In this document: positions 31,263 to 41,621 of the stretch, in pieces | Numbering within the stretch: the first letter of the stretch is position 1 | Layout of the letters: each line of letters begins with the position of its first letter | Assembly: GCF_000219625.1 (NCBI RefSeq) | Contig: NC_018215.1 | Coordinates: 744,001-808,000 of the forward strand | Source: Zymoseptoria tritici IPO323 | Lineage: Eukaryota; Ascomycota; Dothideomycetes; Mycosphaerellales; Mycosphaerellaceae | Direction of reading: 5' to 3' | DNA: 64,000 nucleotides | The notes under the pieces: generated by a model | Database searches by the model: none | What the model was told of the DNA's origin: nothing | The model's input: the letters and a program-made list of their open reading frames with translations, nothing else | Program-made: the position numbers and the translations under genes

Positions 31263-32014
31263 GGAATTTGTGGATATGTATGTTAGAGGACAACTTGAAT
31301 GAAAGGAAATTACACGAACCTGGCCGGAACGACGACTTAGTGCTGCTGGAAGCATCCAGAGTTGATTGCAAATCCCTTCGCACGCGGAGCTTGCCAATAT
31401 GACGGGAAGCTTTCCTGATGCAATCGCCTGTCCACGTCCCGGTGTTCCATGGGACCATGAGCTGGGTCAGGGCTTGTGCGAATCGTCCCTTTGTGCGCCC
31501 TCACATACGCTTCGTCGTTTGGCATGGCTGCTACTCCTCTCATCGTCAGAGTCTAATTTCTCTGCTTCTCGTCTCGACTAGGTATGCAGTGGAGCGTCAT
31601 TTTACGTGACAAAGATGCGTCGCGTATGTTGGACATAAGTGTTGGCTCAGTCCCAGGTATAAAATATTGAACCACTCGTTGATCTCGCCCGCTGGACTGC
31701 ATCACGACGGGCCCAAGCGTTCGGCTCAAAAGACGGGAACTTTGCACTTCATCACGTCAAACGCCCATCTTCACGAACAATAATAATTTGCCCACGAAAG
31801 TACCGCATCCCAAGAGCAGCGCGAGCATACTCTTGCAACGATCAGAATCGCATTTCAGATACACGTCAGCGAACGACTCTTCACGAACCACGAGACACGA
31901 AACACGAAACTCTCACCCGCAAATCCATAGCTCCTCCAGTGTCGCCAGCCGCAAACAACTCCGACGCGCAACGAACACACCAACGACGCGCGCAACCTCG
32001 TGCGCGGCGGTAGT
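31263..32014. other. Intergenic region and nucleoporin promoter
   Basis: About 750 bases. The part before 32015 is rich in CACGA repeats (for example ACGAGACACGAAACACGAAA around 31890), probably leader sequence. No gene seen. Confidence 0.5.
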
Positions 32015-35000
32015 ATGAGCAAGCGCGGTGCCGGCGCGGGTTTTGGAGGTGGTGAAGAGCGCTACGGCGGAGAATCAGCCATGGACGTGAACGACAAACC
32101 GATGCAGGCCACGCAGGCCCAGATGGCCAGAAGAAAGTAAGCGCACGACCACTTCACGACTGCAAACAAAACATCTGCTGACTGATACAGAATCGCGGCC
32201 GCGAAGAAAACCGGACGGCCCGGTGCGAGTCGAGGAGCGTCTCCATTCACTCCCGCACCAGCTATCAACGCAAACACACCCGGCATGTTTGGCAACCCGA
32301 TGCATCAACCTCAGGCGCAATTCAGCAGCAGCGTTGTCGACGGCTTCAACTTCGGGCAGAACAACCAGCAAGAGCAACAGAACGGAGGTTCACCGGCACC
32401 CTTCCAATTTCAGGGAGCTCCCACACAGCAGAACGGCAACAATCCGTTCGCACAGCAGAACACACAACAGAACACGCAGCAGAATAGCTTCGGATCCACT
32501 TTCAACTCGACCGCCCCACAATCACAGCAAAACGGCTTTGGTCCACCTGCAGGACTTTTCAGCCAGCCAGCCTCTGCAAATACCTCATCCTTCCAATTCT
32601 CCGCGAGCCAACCAAACGGGACGCCAGCTACAGCCACCACGAGCACGTTCGGTAGCTTCGGACAAAAGCCGGCAGAGAGCACGCAGAGCTCACAGAACAG
32701 CGCTTTCACGTTCGGCGCGCAGCAGCAAGAGAAGCAGAATTCGCAAACCACTGTGTTTGGAGGCTTCGGACAAACACAACAAGCTATGGAGAAAGCAAGC
32801 ACCCCATCGTTCGCGTTCGGTCAGCAGGCGCAGACGAACGGTGACAACAAGGAGAGCACTCCATCGTTCGGTGGCTTCGGCCAGTCTCAAGCGGCGCCCG
32901 AGAAGGCGAGCACTCCTTCTTTCGGCGGTTTCGGTCAGTCACAGAAAGAGCCAGAGAATGCGACTACGTCAACGTTTGGCGGATTCGGCCAGTCGCAGAA
33001 GGCGCCGGAGAAAGCGAGCACACCATCTTTCGGTGCCTTCGGACAAACAGCGCCGACAAATGGCGCAAATGCAGCGACTCCGTCGCTGCCTAGTTTTGGC
33101 CAGTCGACAGCAGAGCCGGAGAAGAAGAGCAATCCGTTCAGCAATTTCGGACAGAAGCAGCAGGAGGAGAACGTCAAGAAGCCGAATCCATTCGCCAATT
33201 TCGGTCAGAAGTCGACGACGGAGGCCGTCGACAAGCCTCTCTTCGGAGCGTCTCAATCTGCGCAAGAGACTCCAAAAGCCACCACGAGCACAATGTTCGG
33301 CGCTTCTTCTCAGCCAAGCCAAACGAACGGAACCAGCAAAGGTCTGTTCGGTGCCAGCGTTGCGCCGCCGGCGTCGAGTAATACAGGCGGTGGGAGCATC
33401 TTTGACAGCATACCGAAGAAGCCATCGTCCAACTTTGTCTTCAGCTCTGCAGACCCGTCGCAGGTGTATCGTGAAGAGGACGACGAAGATGCAGAAGAGA
33501 CAGCTGAGTCTCAGAAGGAGTTGAAGAATCCATTCGCGCAGCTCGGCAAAGCGCAGGCGACGCCAAAGCCCAGCTTGTTTGCTGGACTCAGTCAGCCGCA
33601 GCAGAACGGAGACAAATCTCATGAGACACCAAAGACCCTGTTCGGTGGTCTTGGCGCATCACACGCCGGTCAGTCGACGCCGTCATTCGGAGTCGCGCAG
33701 GCGGGACAGCAAACACCCAAGCCGGCAACACTCGGTGGACCTTTGTTCGGGTCGAGTACCGCCCAGGCGAACACGATCATGGAAACGCCCAGCGACAAAC
33801 CTCAGCAGAGCTTGTTCGCGTCTGCACCTAGCGCGGTCGAGGACGCTTCATCGACATCACAGACACCCGCAGTCAAGCCTCGATCGCTGGCTGACCGTAT
33901 GGACGATCCAAATGAGGCGTCGAGGAAGCTCGGTCGTCATGTGTCATTCGACAAGGCGAGCGATGCTCCAGAAGCGGCGGCTGCAACAACAGCAAGTCCA
34001 TCGACCGCCAGACCGCTGTTTGGACAATCCAACTCTTCCGCCTCAGCACCTGCGCCTCCCACTTTCCAGCCACAGACTGCCGTTCCCAGACCGACCTCTC
34101 CACTGAAGAACATGTTCACTCAGTCTCCCGCTCCCACTCCTGTGCAGAACAACACTTCAACATCAGCACCGCCACCATCTGCGACATCATTTGAACAGCC
34201 ACAGCCGTTGACACCCGCTCAGCAAGTCAGCATGAAGCGTTTAAACAACATGCTGCTGAACCATCTCAAGAACGCGGACATCAAGAAAGACTGGTCAAGT
34301 GTCTTTGACTTTGCTATCGGCGCGTCTGCGAGCATTCGAGGCGTGCCTCGGAATCAAGGCAACCCAGGGTCCGGCGCACCGCAAACAAGAAAGCGGTCGT
34401 CTGAAGAGAACCAGTTCGAGCCATCGCAGCCGGCCACGGAGAAGCGTCTCAAGCTCAATGGTCAGGCTACCCCAATCACGTCAAGCGGGCCTCCGAATCT
34501 ATTCCCGGCTCAACATTTGAGTGCACCCAATGCCGGTGCGCCGAGCTTCGGCAATGCCGCACCTGCACTGAACGGTTTACAGACGCCACAGGCTGCTGCG
34601 AGCAACATGTTTGCGAAACCGCCAGCCACTGCACCGCAAGCTAGGAAGCGAGTGTTCGAAGAGGACGATGATGAGCCAGCCCAGCCTGCCACTGAGAAGC
34701 GCGCAAAGCCGAATGAGCCTTCGTATCCAAAGCTGCCGGACACTGCCAGTAAGACTGCCAAGTTGTTCCAAGCTACGCTCGAGAATTCCAACACGCCATC
34801 CGCGAAGAGCAGTGGATTCAATCCTTCCACTTCACTATCATCCGCAGCATCACCTGCAAAGTCCGCAGCAACACCTCAGGCGTCGCAGACACCTGCTGCT
34901 GCTCCGAAGGCTGCAGGATCCGTGCCCAGTGGTGGATTCACACCGAGCGGCGGATTCAAGCCGAGTGGCGGCTTTGCCCCTACCTTCACTTCAGCAGCTT

Positions 35001-35983
35001 CAGGAGGTGGCGGTTTCCTGTCATCCTTCGGTGCGAAGGCGAAGAAGACCGAAGACGAGGAGCGCAAGAAGCGTATGGACGAAGACTACGACAGCGATGA
35101 CGAGACCAAGGAGCAATGGGAGGAGCGTGATCGCAAGGAACAAGAAGCCAAGCGACAGAAGATCATGGACGCTGCCAAAGCTTCGACCGGCTTCAAATTA
35201 CCTGCCACAGCCAGTGCTACCAGTGCTGTCGCTGCGTCTACCGCGCCCGTTGCAGCGGAGAAGTCTCAGGGTTCTGGAGATAACACCTGGAAGCCCGAAA
35301 CACCCATCAAATTCGGTGGATTCAATGCCACTGCTTCCACTACACCAGCAGTCCCGCCGCCATCTGGAGGTTCATTCCTCTTTGGCAAGTCCTCTACAAG
35401 CAGCTCGCTCGCACCGCCGCCAAGCACTCCTCTGTTCGGCCAGAAGTCGACCGAGAATTCTCGCGGCACGACGCCAGGAGTCACCACCGATGGAGAGGCG
35501 TCCAACGCCACCACTGGCGAGGACAAGAACGATGGTGCGGAGCCGGTCGAGGATGCAAGCGATCGCAAGGGTGAGGATCTCGGGGGACTTTTGCCAGAAG
35601 AGAAGCAGGACAACGAAGTCCTCGCTGAGCTGGAGAACGTGAAGACCTCCAAGCTGGAGGAGACCGACACCGTGGACCCCAAGACGGGAAAGAAGACGAA
35701 GGCCTGGATCCGCAAAGCATCTGGACGCATGTTCATCCTCAAGAACAAAGCAACGGGTAAGACCCGCGTCCTCGCCAAAGCGCCTCAAGGCCAGCCACTT
35801 CTCAACTACGTCGTGTTGGATGGGATGAAAGCCACCATTGGGGGTACGAAAAAGACGCAAGTCATGACCGGCTTCCACGATCACATTCATGTCAGCCCGC
35901 CGGCGTTTGGTCAATTTGCGATTGTGACTTCGAAGGCGGAGGATGCGCAAACTCTTGTGCGATTCTTGACGGAAGCTTCGTAG
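32015..35983 (+). CDS. NUP2: FG-repeat nucleoporin with C-terminal Ran-binding domain (Nup2/Nup61/Nup50 type)
   Basis: Exons 32015-32136 and 32191-35983 (3915 nt, 1304 residues); 54-nt intron. The start, MSKRGAGAGFGG..., resembles the Nup50/Nup2 N-terminal motif that binds importin alpha. Roughly residues 70-560 hold many FG dipeptides, with near-tandem units of the type STPSFGGFGQSQ. Two KR-rich segments preceded by RKR and PATEKR occur at about residues 740-750 and 835-850. The last 130 residues form a Ran-binding domain: a WIRKASGRMFILKNK strand pair, TGKTRVLAKAPQGQPLLNY, ending in QTLVRFLTEAS. Such proteins dock importin-cargo complexes at the nuclear basket and are mobile. The protein is larger than yeast Nup2 (about 720 residues), mainly through longer disordered regions. 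Confidence 0.9.
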
Positions 35984-36027
35984 TGAGGAATGGTGATGGA
36001 TTTCATGGAAGAGAAGAGAATAGCCTA

Positions 36028-36171
36028 GACTCCCTGCCCGAAAGGACGGGTTGAGTTGGCATTATTGGAAAAGAATAGCTTTGACGCACCGCCCGTAAGG
36101 ATGGGTTGAGTTGGCTGGATTGGAAGATGACGGTTTTTGACTCCCCGCCCGCAAGGGAGGGTTGAGTTGGC
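36028..36171. repeat. Three-copy 33-nt tandem repeat in the nucleoporin 3' region
   Basis: Conserved 33-nt blocks at 36028-36060, 36083-36115 and 36139-36171, spaced 55 and 56 nt apart. Each ends in GGGTTGAGTTGGC and contains GCCCG-N-AAGG. Copies 1 and 2 can pair CCCG with CGGG or TGGG across a six-base loop. The spacers are also alike, so the unit is about 55 nt. It starts 45 bases after the nucleoporin stop, probably in its 3' UTR. Confidence 0.85.
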
Positions 36172-36768
36172 TATTCTCAGCTGGGATGGAATCGATGGAT
36201 ACCTGTGAAGAGTTTGAGTGCTTTTTGATTGTTGCATTGCGAAAGGCGTTTGGGAACCGTGCTAATCGCACGAGGATCGTGCACAAGGGCGTGGCTTGAA
36301 GGAAGCAGGAGCGGGAGTTTTGATTTGCAGCGAGCATGGAGAACAGGATAGATTTGCTCACCCAGTGATGAATGCAAGTGTACATTGAGAGCTTTAGCAG
36401 TACCCGAATATGGAGACTGATTTGTTTTTCAAGCCATGTCTGTCCTCAACGGTGCTCGTGTGATGGAAAAACGTAGCCTCTGTCAATATGTACTACTCTG
36501 GTGGTCTCGCGAGACCTATCGGCATGTTCCCACGCTTCACGCTCGAAGTCGTCCAAGACATCCAAATCGCAGTTCTTCTTTTTACCCGCAACTCGCTCTG
36601 CCATGCTCATGAATGCGTCGGCACATCCTCCTCTTGATTCGAAGCTCTTCATACTCACTCATACAATACTATGAAACGCAGTCTCTTTCGTCCAGAGTAC
36701 CTGCTCTGCATCACCTCGTTTTCCCATCCTTACAATCCCATACCTCACACCCAAGCCAACTCACCTCA
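36172..36768. other. Convergent intergenic region
   Basis: About 600 bases between the nucleoporin 3' repeat and the stop of the minus-strand membrane-protein gene. Short frames only. Confidence 0.5.
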
Positions 36769-37692
36769 TCAGAACATATCTCCGTGCGCATCAATCGCCA
36801 CTCCTTCGTTGACCTGTGTCCTCTCCTTCTCATTCTTGACCACGCCAACCTTCGGCTCGCACTGCAAACCCATCGGCCGCCCAGCGTCTAGCCTCCCCAA
36901 CCCTTGACCCAGCGTGGTACTCACGATCCGATCACTGTTCCTCCACGACGGCAATTCTCGCGATCCCGTGCGGCGGTGTACACTTGGACCGCGGGAAATG
37001 TCGGACAGCGTCGGCGAGCTGCCACATCGACTTTCGTTCTCCTCTTGCTCCGAGACGGGTTGGTGATCTTGTTGGTTGCTTGGTTGAGGCGTGGCGCTGT
37101 TGGGTTGGGTGAAGGTGAAAAAGAGTTGAGAGATGTGGTTTTCGTTCTCGATCGGCGAGTGAGTGTGCGAGGATGGAGGATCGCGTGTAGAGGAGCTCTT
37201 CGACGAGGATGAGGACGAGGACGAGGAGTTCGAGGGTCGGCGGCTCTCGAATTGCTCTGTTGGCTCTGTGATACGGGCTGTGCTTGCATTGGGATCTGCC
37301 GGTGTTGGTTTCCGTGGCATGTTTGCGATCGGGGGTTGGTGCGTTCGCGAAGGTGGAGGTACTGTGATGGCATGGAATCGGGCTTTGTCGGTGTCCTCTA
37401 GCTCCAACGCGTTCTTCTTGTCGTTCAAGGCATACGGTCTGAGATTGTTTGTCCCAGCCACCTCGATGCCGTTTTCGACTTCGCCGCTGCCGAGTCGCTG
37501 TATGCCATGGCGACCTCGATATCCGAACGCGCAGCTCTGGATTCTGGGCCGAGGTGGAGGATCGTTGCGGGTGTTCTCTCGTCCCATCTTTCTCCTGCGA
37601 TGCTCCGTGCGGTATATGAAGGCTCCGAGGGCGCCGAAGACGAGGACTGAGGGGACTGCAACGCCGACGATGAGGCCCACAGAGCTTGCCAT
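36769..37692 (-). CDS. Single-pass membrane protein of unknown function
   Basis: A 307-residue frame from an ATG at 37692, no intron needed. Residues 5-26 form one strong transmembrane helix (LIVGVAVPSVLVFGALGAFI), followed at once by a basic stop-transfer run (YRTEHRRRKMGR). There is no cleavable signal peptide, so the protein would be anchored by its N-terminus with a long cytosolic tail. The tail is disordered, Pro/Ser/Asn-rich with a polyserine block near residues 155-168. The helix-plus-basic layout recalls fungal membrane sensors and Mid2-like proteins, but the large extracellular Ser/Thr region of those is missing here. An upstream exon supplying it is possible, yet I saw none. Confidence 0.65.
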   Translation of the reverse strand: MASSVGLIVGVAVPSVLVFGALGAFIYRTEHRRRKMGRENTRNDPPPRPRIQSCAFGYRGRHGIQRLGSGEVENGIEVAGTNNLRPYALNDKKNALELEDTDKARFHAITVPPPSRTHQPPIANMPRKPTPADPNASTARITEPTEQFESRRPSNSSSSSSSSSKSSSTRDPPSSHTHSPIENENHISQLFFTFTQPNSATPQPSNQQDHQPVSEQEENESRCGSSPTLSDISRGPSVHRRTGSRELPSWRNSDRIVSTTLGQGLGRLDAGRPMGLQCEPKVGVVKNEKERTQVNEGVAIDAHGDMF

Positions 37693-39772
37693 TGAAGATG
37701 TATTGTCGCCGTGTTAGCCGAGCGATTTATAGACGCAATGCACGCGCTCAGGAGGGTTGAAGACCCGGTGGGTCCTCGTGAGTGAAGTCAATCTCCTGGC
37801 TCGTGGTGCGTTGAAAGCCAACCGTTTGCGAATTCAATGTGTCTCGAGCATGTCGAAGAAGATGGAAAGCCGCTTCCCCTGAGTCCAAGATGACAGAAAG
37901 AAAGACATGGTCGTAAGCAGCGATACCTGGGGACGGCACCGACGCGGCGGCGAGTGTTCGTCTGACAGTGTAGGTCTGGGCCCGTGTCGTTGATTGTCTA
38001 CAGTTCCTACTGAGCAAGCTTCATGCTGTGAATGAACTGGAAATAGAGCCTGTCATCCCAACAGGTTCGCAGCAAGTCTGGCTCGCGCGCAATGGAACCG
38101 TGACTGATCAAAGCGAGAAGGGATTGCCCTGATGTGTCGGACCAACCCAATGGCGTGATTTAGGAGAGCCTTGAGCGAAACAAGGCTGTAGCATGGTAAG
38201 TCCCTGTCGGAAATCCGAACTCTAGTTGCAACCGGTCTTTTGCCGGTGAGATCGAAGGGACGGACCTTCGGAACCACACTTTGATCATGCGTGTTTTCTG
38301 GAGTTGCGTCCTTGTCTGTCGTGTCGCTTGGCCGTGATTGACGTCTCGTCCGGATCTGCACGTGTTCCATCTCGAGGCTGGAGATTCTGATCAGGTCTCC
38401 TTCAATGTGAAAATCCGGAGCAGATAGAAGTTGCAGCACCGATAATCTTTGATTTGCAAGGATGTCGGAGCCACTTCATGGTTGTTTTCTTTCCACGAAT
38501 CAACCTGGTCAGGGATTCCCCAGCTCTGAATTTGACACCTCTGAATCGACCACAAGGTCTGACCCAACAGACCCCATGTCTCTACGACACCGGATGAGCA
38601 TTGCAACCATGTCGGAGGTTTCATGCGGAACGGGATGTAAATCTGTAGCACTCACGACGTAGCTACGGAGCCCTCATTCAGGTCTCCTGCCACCTTTCTA
38701 TACGGGGTCGCGGTGCCAGTCGCAAGCAGTCGCTCCCACTGTCGGTGGCTCCTGGCACAACACATCGAAGTCTCGGGACTGTGACATGCACTCGTGATCG
38801 TAAGTATTTTCGCGCGAGGTTTTCAAGGGACCCCGCAATGGAACTTGACGAGCCACGACGCATTCGTCGAAAGCATTCATCGAGGGCGATGTACGGGAGC
38901 CGAAGAGATCGCCGTCATCTCTTTCATCAAGGAAGACATTGGGTCGCCGTGGTATGAGTACATGAGGATCGAGATGGTCAGAAGCGGGAGTGGAAGGGAG
39001 AAGAGAAGGAAGGAAGCGAAGTCAAGTTGGAAGTTTCCCTTTCAACGTCACCTCTTGGCACTCCGCTGAGTCGGAGGCGAGTCCTCGACGACTATCAACC
39101 GAATCAATGCTACGCCACTTCTGCTCCGCTGTCTATCGAGTCCGTCCGCAGACAAGCCGGCGCCGATTAAGTCCCGGTCTGGACTATCACTGATAGTCTG
39201 CAGTCAAGTTTCGGCCGAGAGGAGTTCGTTTCGCTCTCGCTGCTGCTCACCGATTCGCTATGTTTTCAACGAACACAGCCACAGGATCGACCTATTGGGG
39301 AGGTCGAAGCGATGGACGGACAAGGGAGGAAGAAAAGAGGAGCTCTACTTGACCGTCGCTCGCGGTATTGCATTGGCATCTCCAGCTGCCAGAAGACGAA
39401 GTTCCCGTTTCCAGGTGCCATCGCCCTCAAGCCAAAGCCCGAATGATGAGCTTCATGTCCAGTCGGCGGAAGAGGCTTGGCTGTTTACAAGCCATACGAC
39501 CAATGCTAGCCCAAGCAGAGAATCCGCCGCACACAAGCTCCTTTCATTTGTTTCAGTCCTCTCGCGAACGAACCTGACCGCCGAGCCGCTTGAGTCCTGC
39601 AACGGACGTACCAGATAGCATTCTGGTAGCAAGACCGACGCTACCAAGTTTTTCCTCCTTATGTTGCCATACCTATATAGGTCGGGCCTTTGCAGTCTCC
39701 CAATGTCTTTTCGTTCCATACCCTCCTCGCCAGATCTATTGCCTTCTCTTGTTATCCCACAACCCACTGAAC
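37693..39772. other. Gene-poor stretch of about 2.1 kb
   Basis: No complete gene supported. One frame at 38782-39069 (plus) has protein-like content (DAFVESIHRGRC, then ISFIKEDIGSPWYEYMRIEM) but lacks an ATG and a recognisable upstream exon; see findings. Minus-strand frames at 37748-38651 are in conflicting frames and have no domain. Confidence 0.5.
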
Positions 39773-40197
39773 ATGAAGCTCTACGCATACGCAGTCATCG
39801 CCGTCACCCTCGCCCTTGGCGTCGCCGGTCAGGCGGAGGAAGATCCCAGTGGTCAGTTAGTGGGACGTCAGCGGCAGTGTCAAAACATCGATGGAGGTAT
39901 ATCTTGTTCCATGTCCTCCGAATCTATGCATGCTGACTTTGACGGCAGGCGATTGCCGATTCCAAAGATGTTGCGGCCCTCGAAATTGCGTGGATGCCTT
40001 CTGTCGCCGTTTGTCACTCTCTTCGCGCAAACTTACGGGCTGTTCTAACCAGACTCTAGATCAGTGCGGGAGTGGTGGAAGTTGGTGCCCTGCTGGCCTC
40101 ACGTGCAGGAACCAAGGTGCCGGATGGCAATGCTACAGTGAGTGACAATCCTTTTGCTCGCTTTTCCAAGCGGTACTGACAGTCTGCAGTCACGTAG
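39773..40197 (+). CDS. Small secreted cysteine-rich protein (89 aa), effector candidate
   Basis: Proposed exons 39773-39896, 39949-40008, 40060-40137 and 40190-40197 (270 nt, 89 residues). The first 19 residues are a signal peptide (MKLYAYAVIAVTLALGVAG). The mature protein carries ten cysteines with an adjacent pair: C-x7-C-x4-CC-x4-C-x4-C-x3-C-x6-C-x5-C-x8-C. Intron 2 (51 nt, GTTTGT donor) is frame-neutral; removing it brings the spacing C-x3-C-x6-C-x5-C into exact agreement with the relative at 41149, which supports it. Intron 3 (GTGAGT, TACTGAC, CTGCAG) gives a last exon of eight bases; without it translation stops two codons after the last Cys, at 40145. No known domain is recognised. Size, signal peptide and Cys content fit a secreted effector. 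Confidence 0.65.
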
Positions 40198-41148
40198 CGG
40201 CCATCGACTGAAGCCAGGAGTTCGACCCGTGCCTCCGTTCGACCACGGCGCGCACGGCGGTACTTGGTCATGCTCCTGTGAGGATCATCTTGTCGTGGCG
40301 CGTGCTTCAGAGTTATGCTGATGTGATATCACTATAGATTGAAAACGGCGACCGGTCGATACGCGGACTGAACACCCATCGATCTGTCCTGGCAATCCTG
40401 GCTCGCTAGGCACCCTCTACCCATCCTTGCAATCCATTCACGGTAAGGCATCCTCGCTATGGTTGCACCTTACGGGCCAAAAGCATGATTTTCTCCTCTC
40501 CACGCTTCGCAGCCGGAGCATTCAAGGAGACGGTAGTCATATCAATAGTTGTAATGGAAGTTTCAATACCACAAGGCGTGTGTACATCTTGTCAAAGCCT
40601 CGTATCGATTTTGCCCGACCTAAAGCACCGACTCACTACCGATCGCCAGCAATCCGAAAGTGCACATCGATAGAGAATCTCCATTGTCAGCCTACCTACC
40701 CTTGGACTCTGAAAAAACGTTCGGTCGCTCGCATTCTTGCCAGATTGAAACTCGTGAGTTGAAGCGCATCCAGCTGACGATGCGACCCTCATCGATCGAC
40801 ATGATGGCCAGCAGCAAATAAACAAGCAAAACACCCAGCATCCCTTTATGCTGCAATCTCGTGTCCAGCAAACCAGCAACCCCGGGACGACCCGCGCAAA
40901 ACAAACAGCTACAAACATCCCCCCTCCAACCAATCAAGTAGAACCTCCCATTTGGCCGCTTCGTAAGAAATCGGGCTTGTAGTAATATAACGAGGTGGAA
41001 ATCGGTTTTCTGGACTCGTGAGTTTCTTTTGCTGTTTCGTTCGTCGGGAAATTGGAAAAGGAGGTTTCTTTTTTTGGCCTGAGGATTCCGGTAAGAGTTC
41101 TGGTCTCTGCAACTGTATGTTCTCCTGAATGCCCTTTGATTCACCCAG
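40198..41148. other. Intergenic region between the two cysteine-rich loci
   Basis: About 950 bases. I searched for a signal-peptide exon for the downstream cysteine-rich segment and found none in a usable frame. Overlapping minus-strand frames here show no domain. Confidence 0.5.
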
Positions 41149-41339
41149 CAGCCTCCTGCAAGGGCAACCAACGCTGCTGCGGCGCCCTTGACTGCCGTGT
41201 AGACAAAGGCTCCGAAGTCTGTGTCCAGATCTGCGAGAGAGGCGAAAAGTGGTGCTCGGACGATCTGGTGTGCTTCGTCGACACAAACAGGGGTACTCAA
41301 TGCGTCAGTAAGACGCCCTCCTCACTGTGCCGCTATTGA
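41149..41339 (+). pseudogene. Fragment related to the cysteine-rich secreted protein at 39773
   Basis: This segment encodes ASCKGNQRCC and a following run whose last cysteines are spaced C-x3-C-x6-C-x5-C-x9-C, almost the pattern of the gene about 1 kb upstream (x3, x6, x5, x8), and it keeps CC-x4-C. An acceptor-like CCCAGCAG precedes it, with a GTAAGA donor at 41092. Yet both frames leading into it hit stops with no ATG, and no signal-peptide exon was found. It is therefore either a truncated duplicate or the 3' exon of a gene whose first exon I could not place. A GTAAGA shortly after the last Cys could also be a splice donor. Confidence 0.45.
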
Positions 41340-41621
41340 GAAGGCATGCTGACTTCTCGTTGGAACCATGATAGTGTTGGCTCATTTCCTATCGCAGGAT
41401 CGACCAAGATCCTTCAGGCGAAGATTCGTTCTCAGGCCAAAGCGCTCGTTCGGTGCTGCTATATATCAAGTAGTCAATGGGTATAATTCTTTCATCACTA
41501 ATTCGTCAATTCATGTTCCATCCCTCTTTGAACCGATGCAAATTGTCCAAATGCCTGTGCAAACACACTCACCACCGCCCACGAGCCAGAATGTCGTTCA
41601 ATCGCGAACGTCTTGCCGACC

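Noticed and set aside
37748..38651. Possible minus-strand gene made of three short frames
   Set aside because: The frames do not join through plausible introns and no domain is seen.
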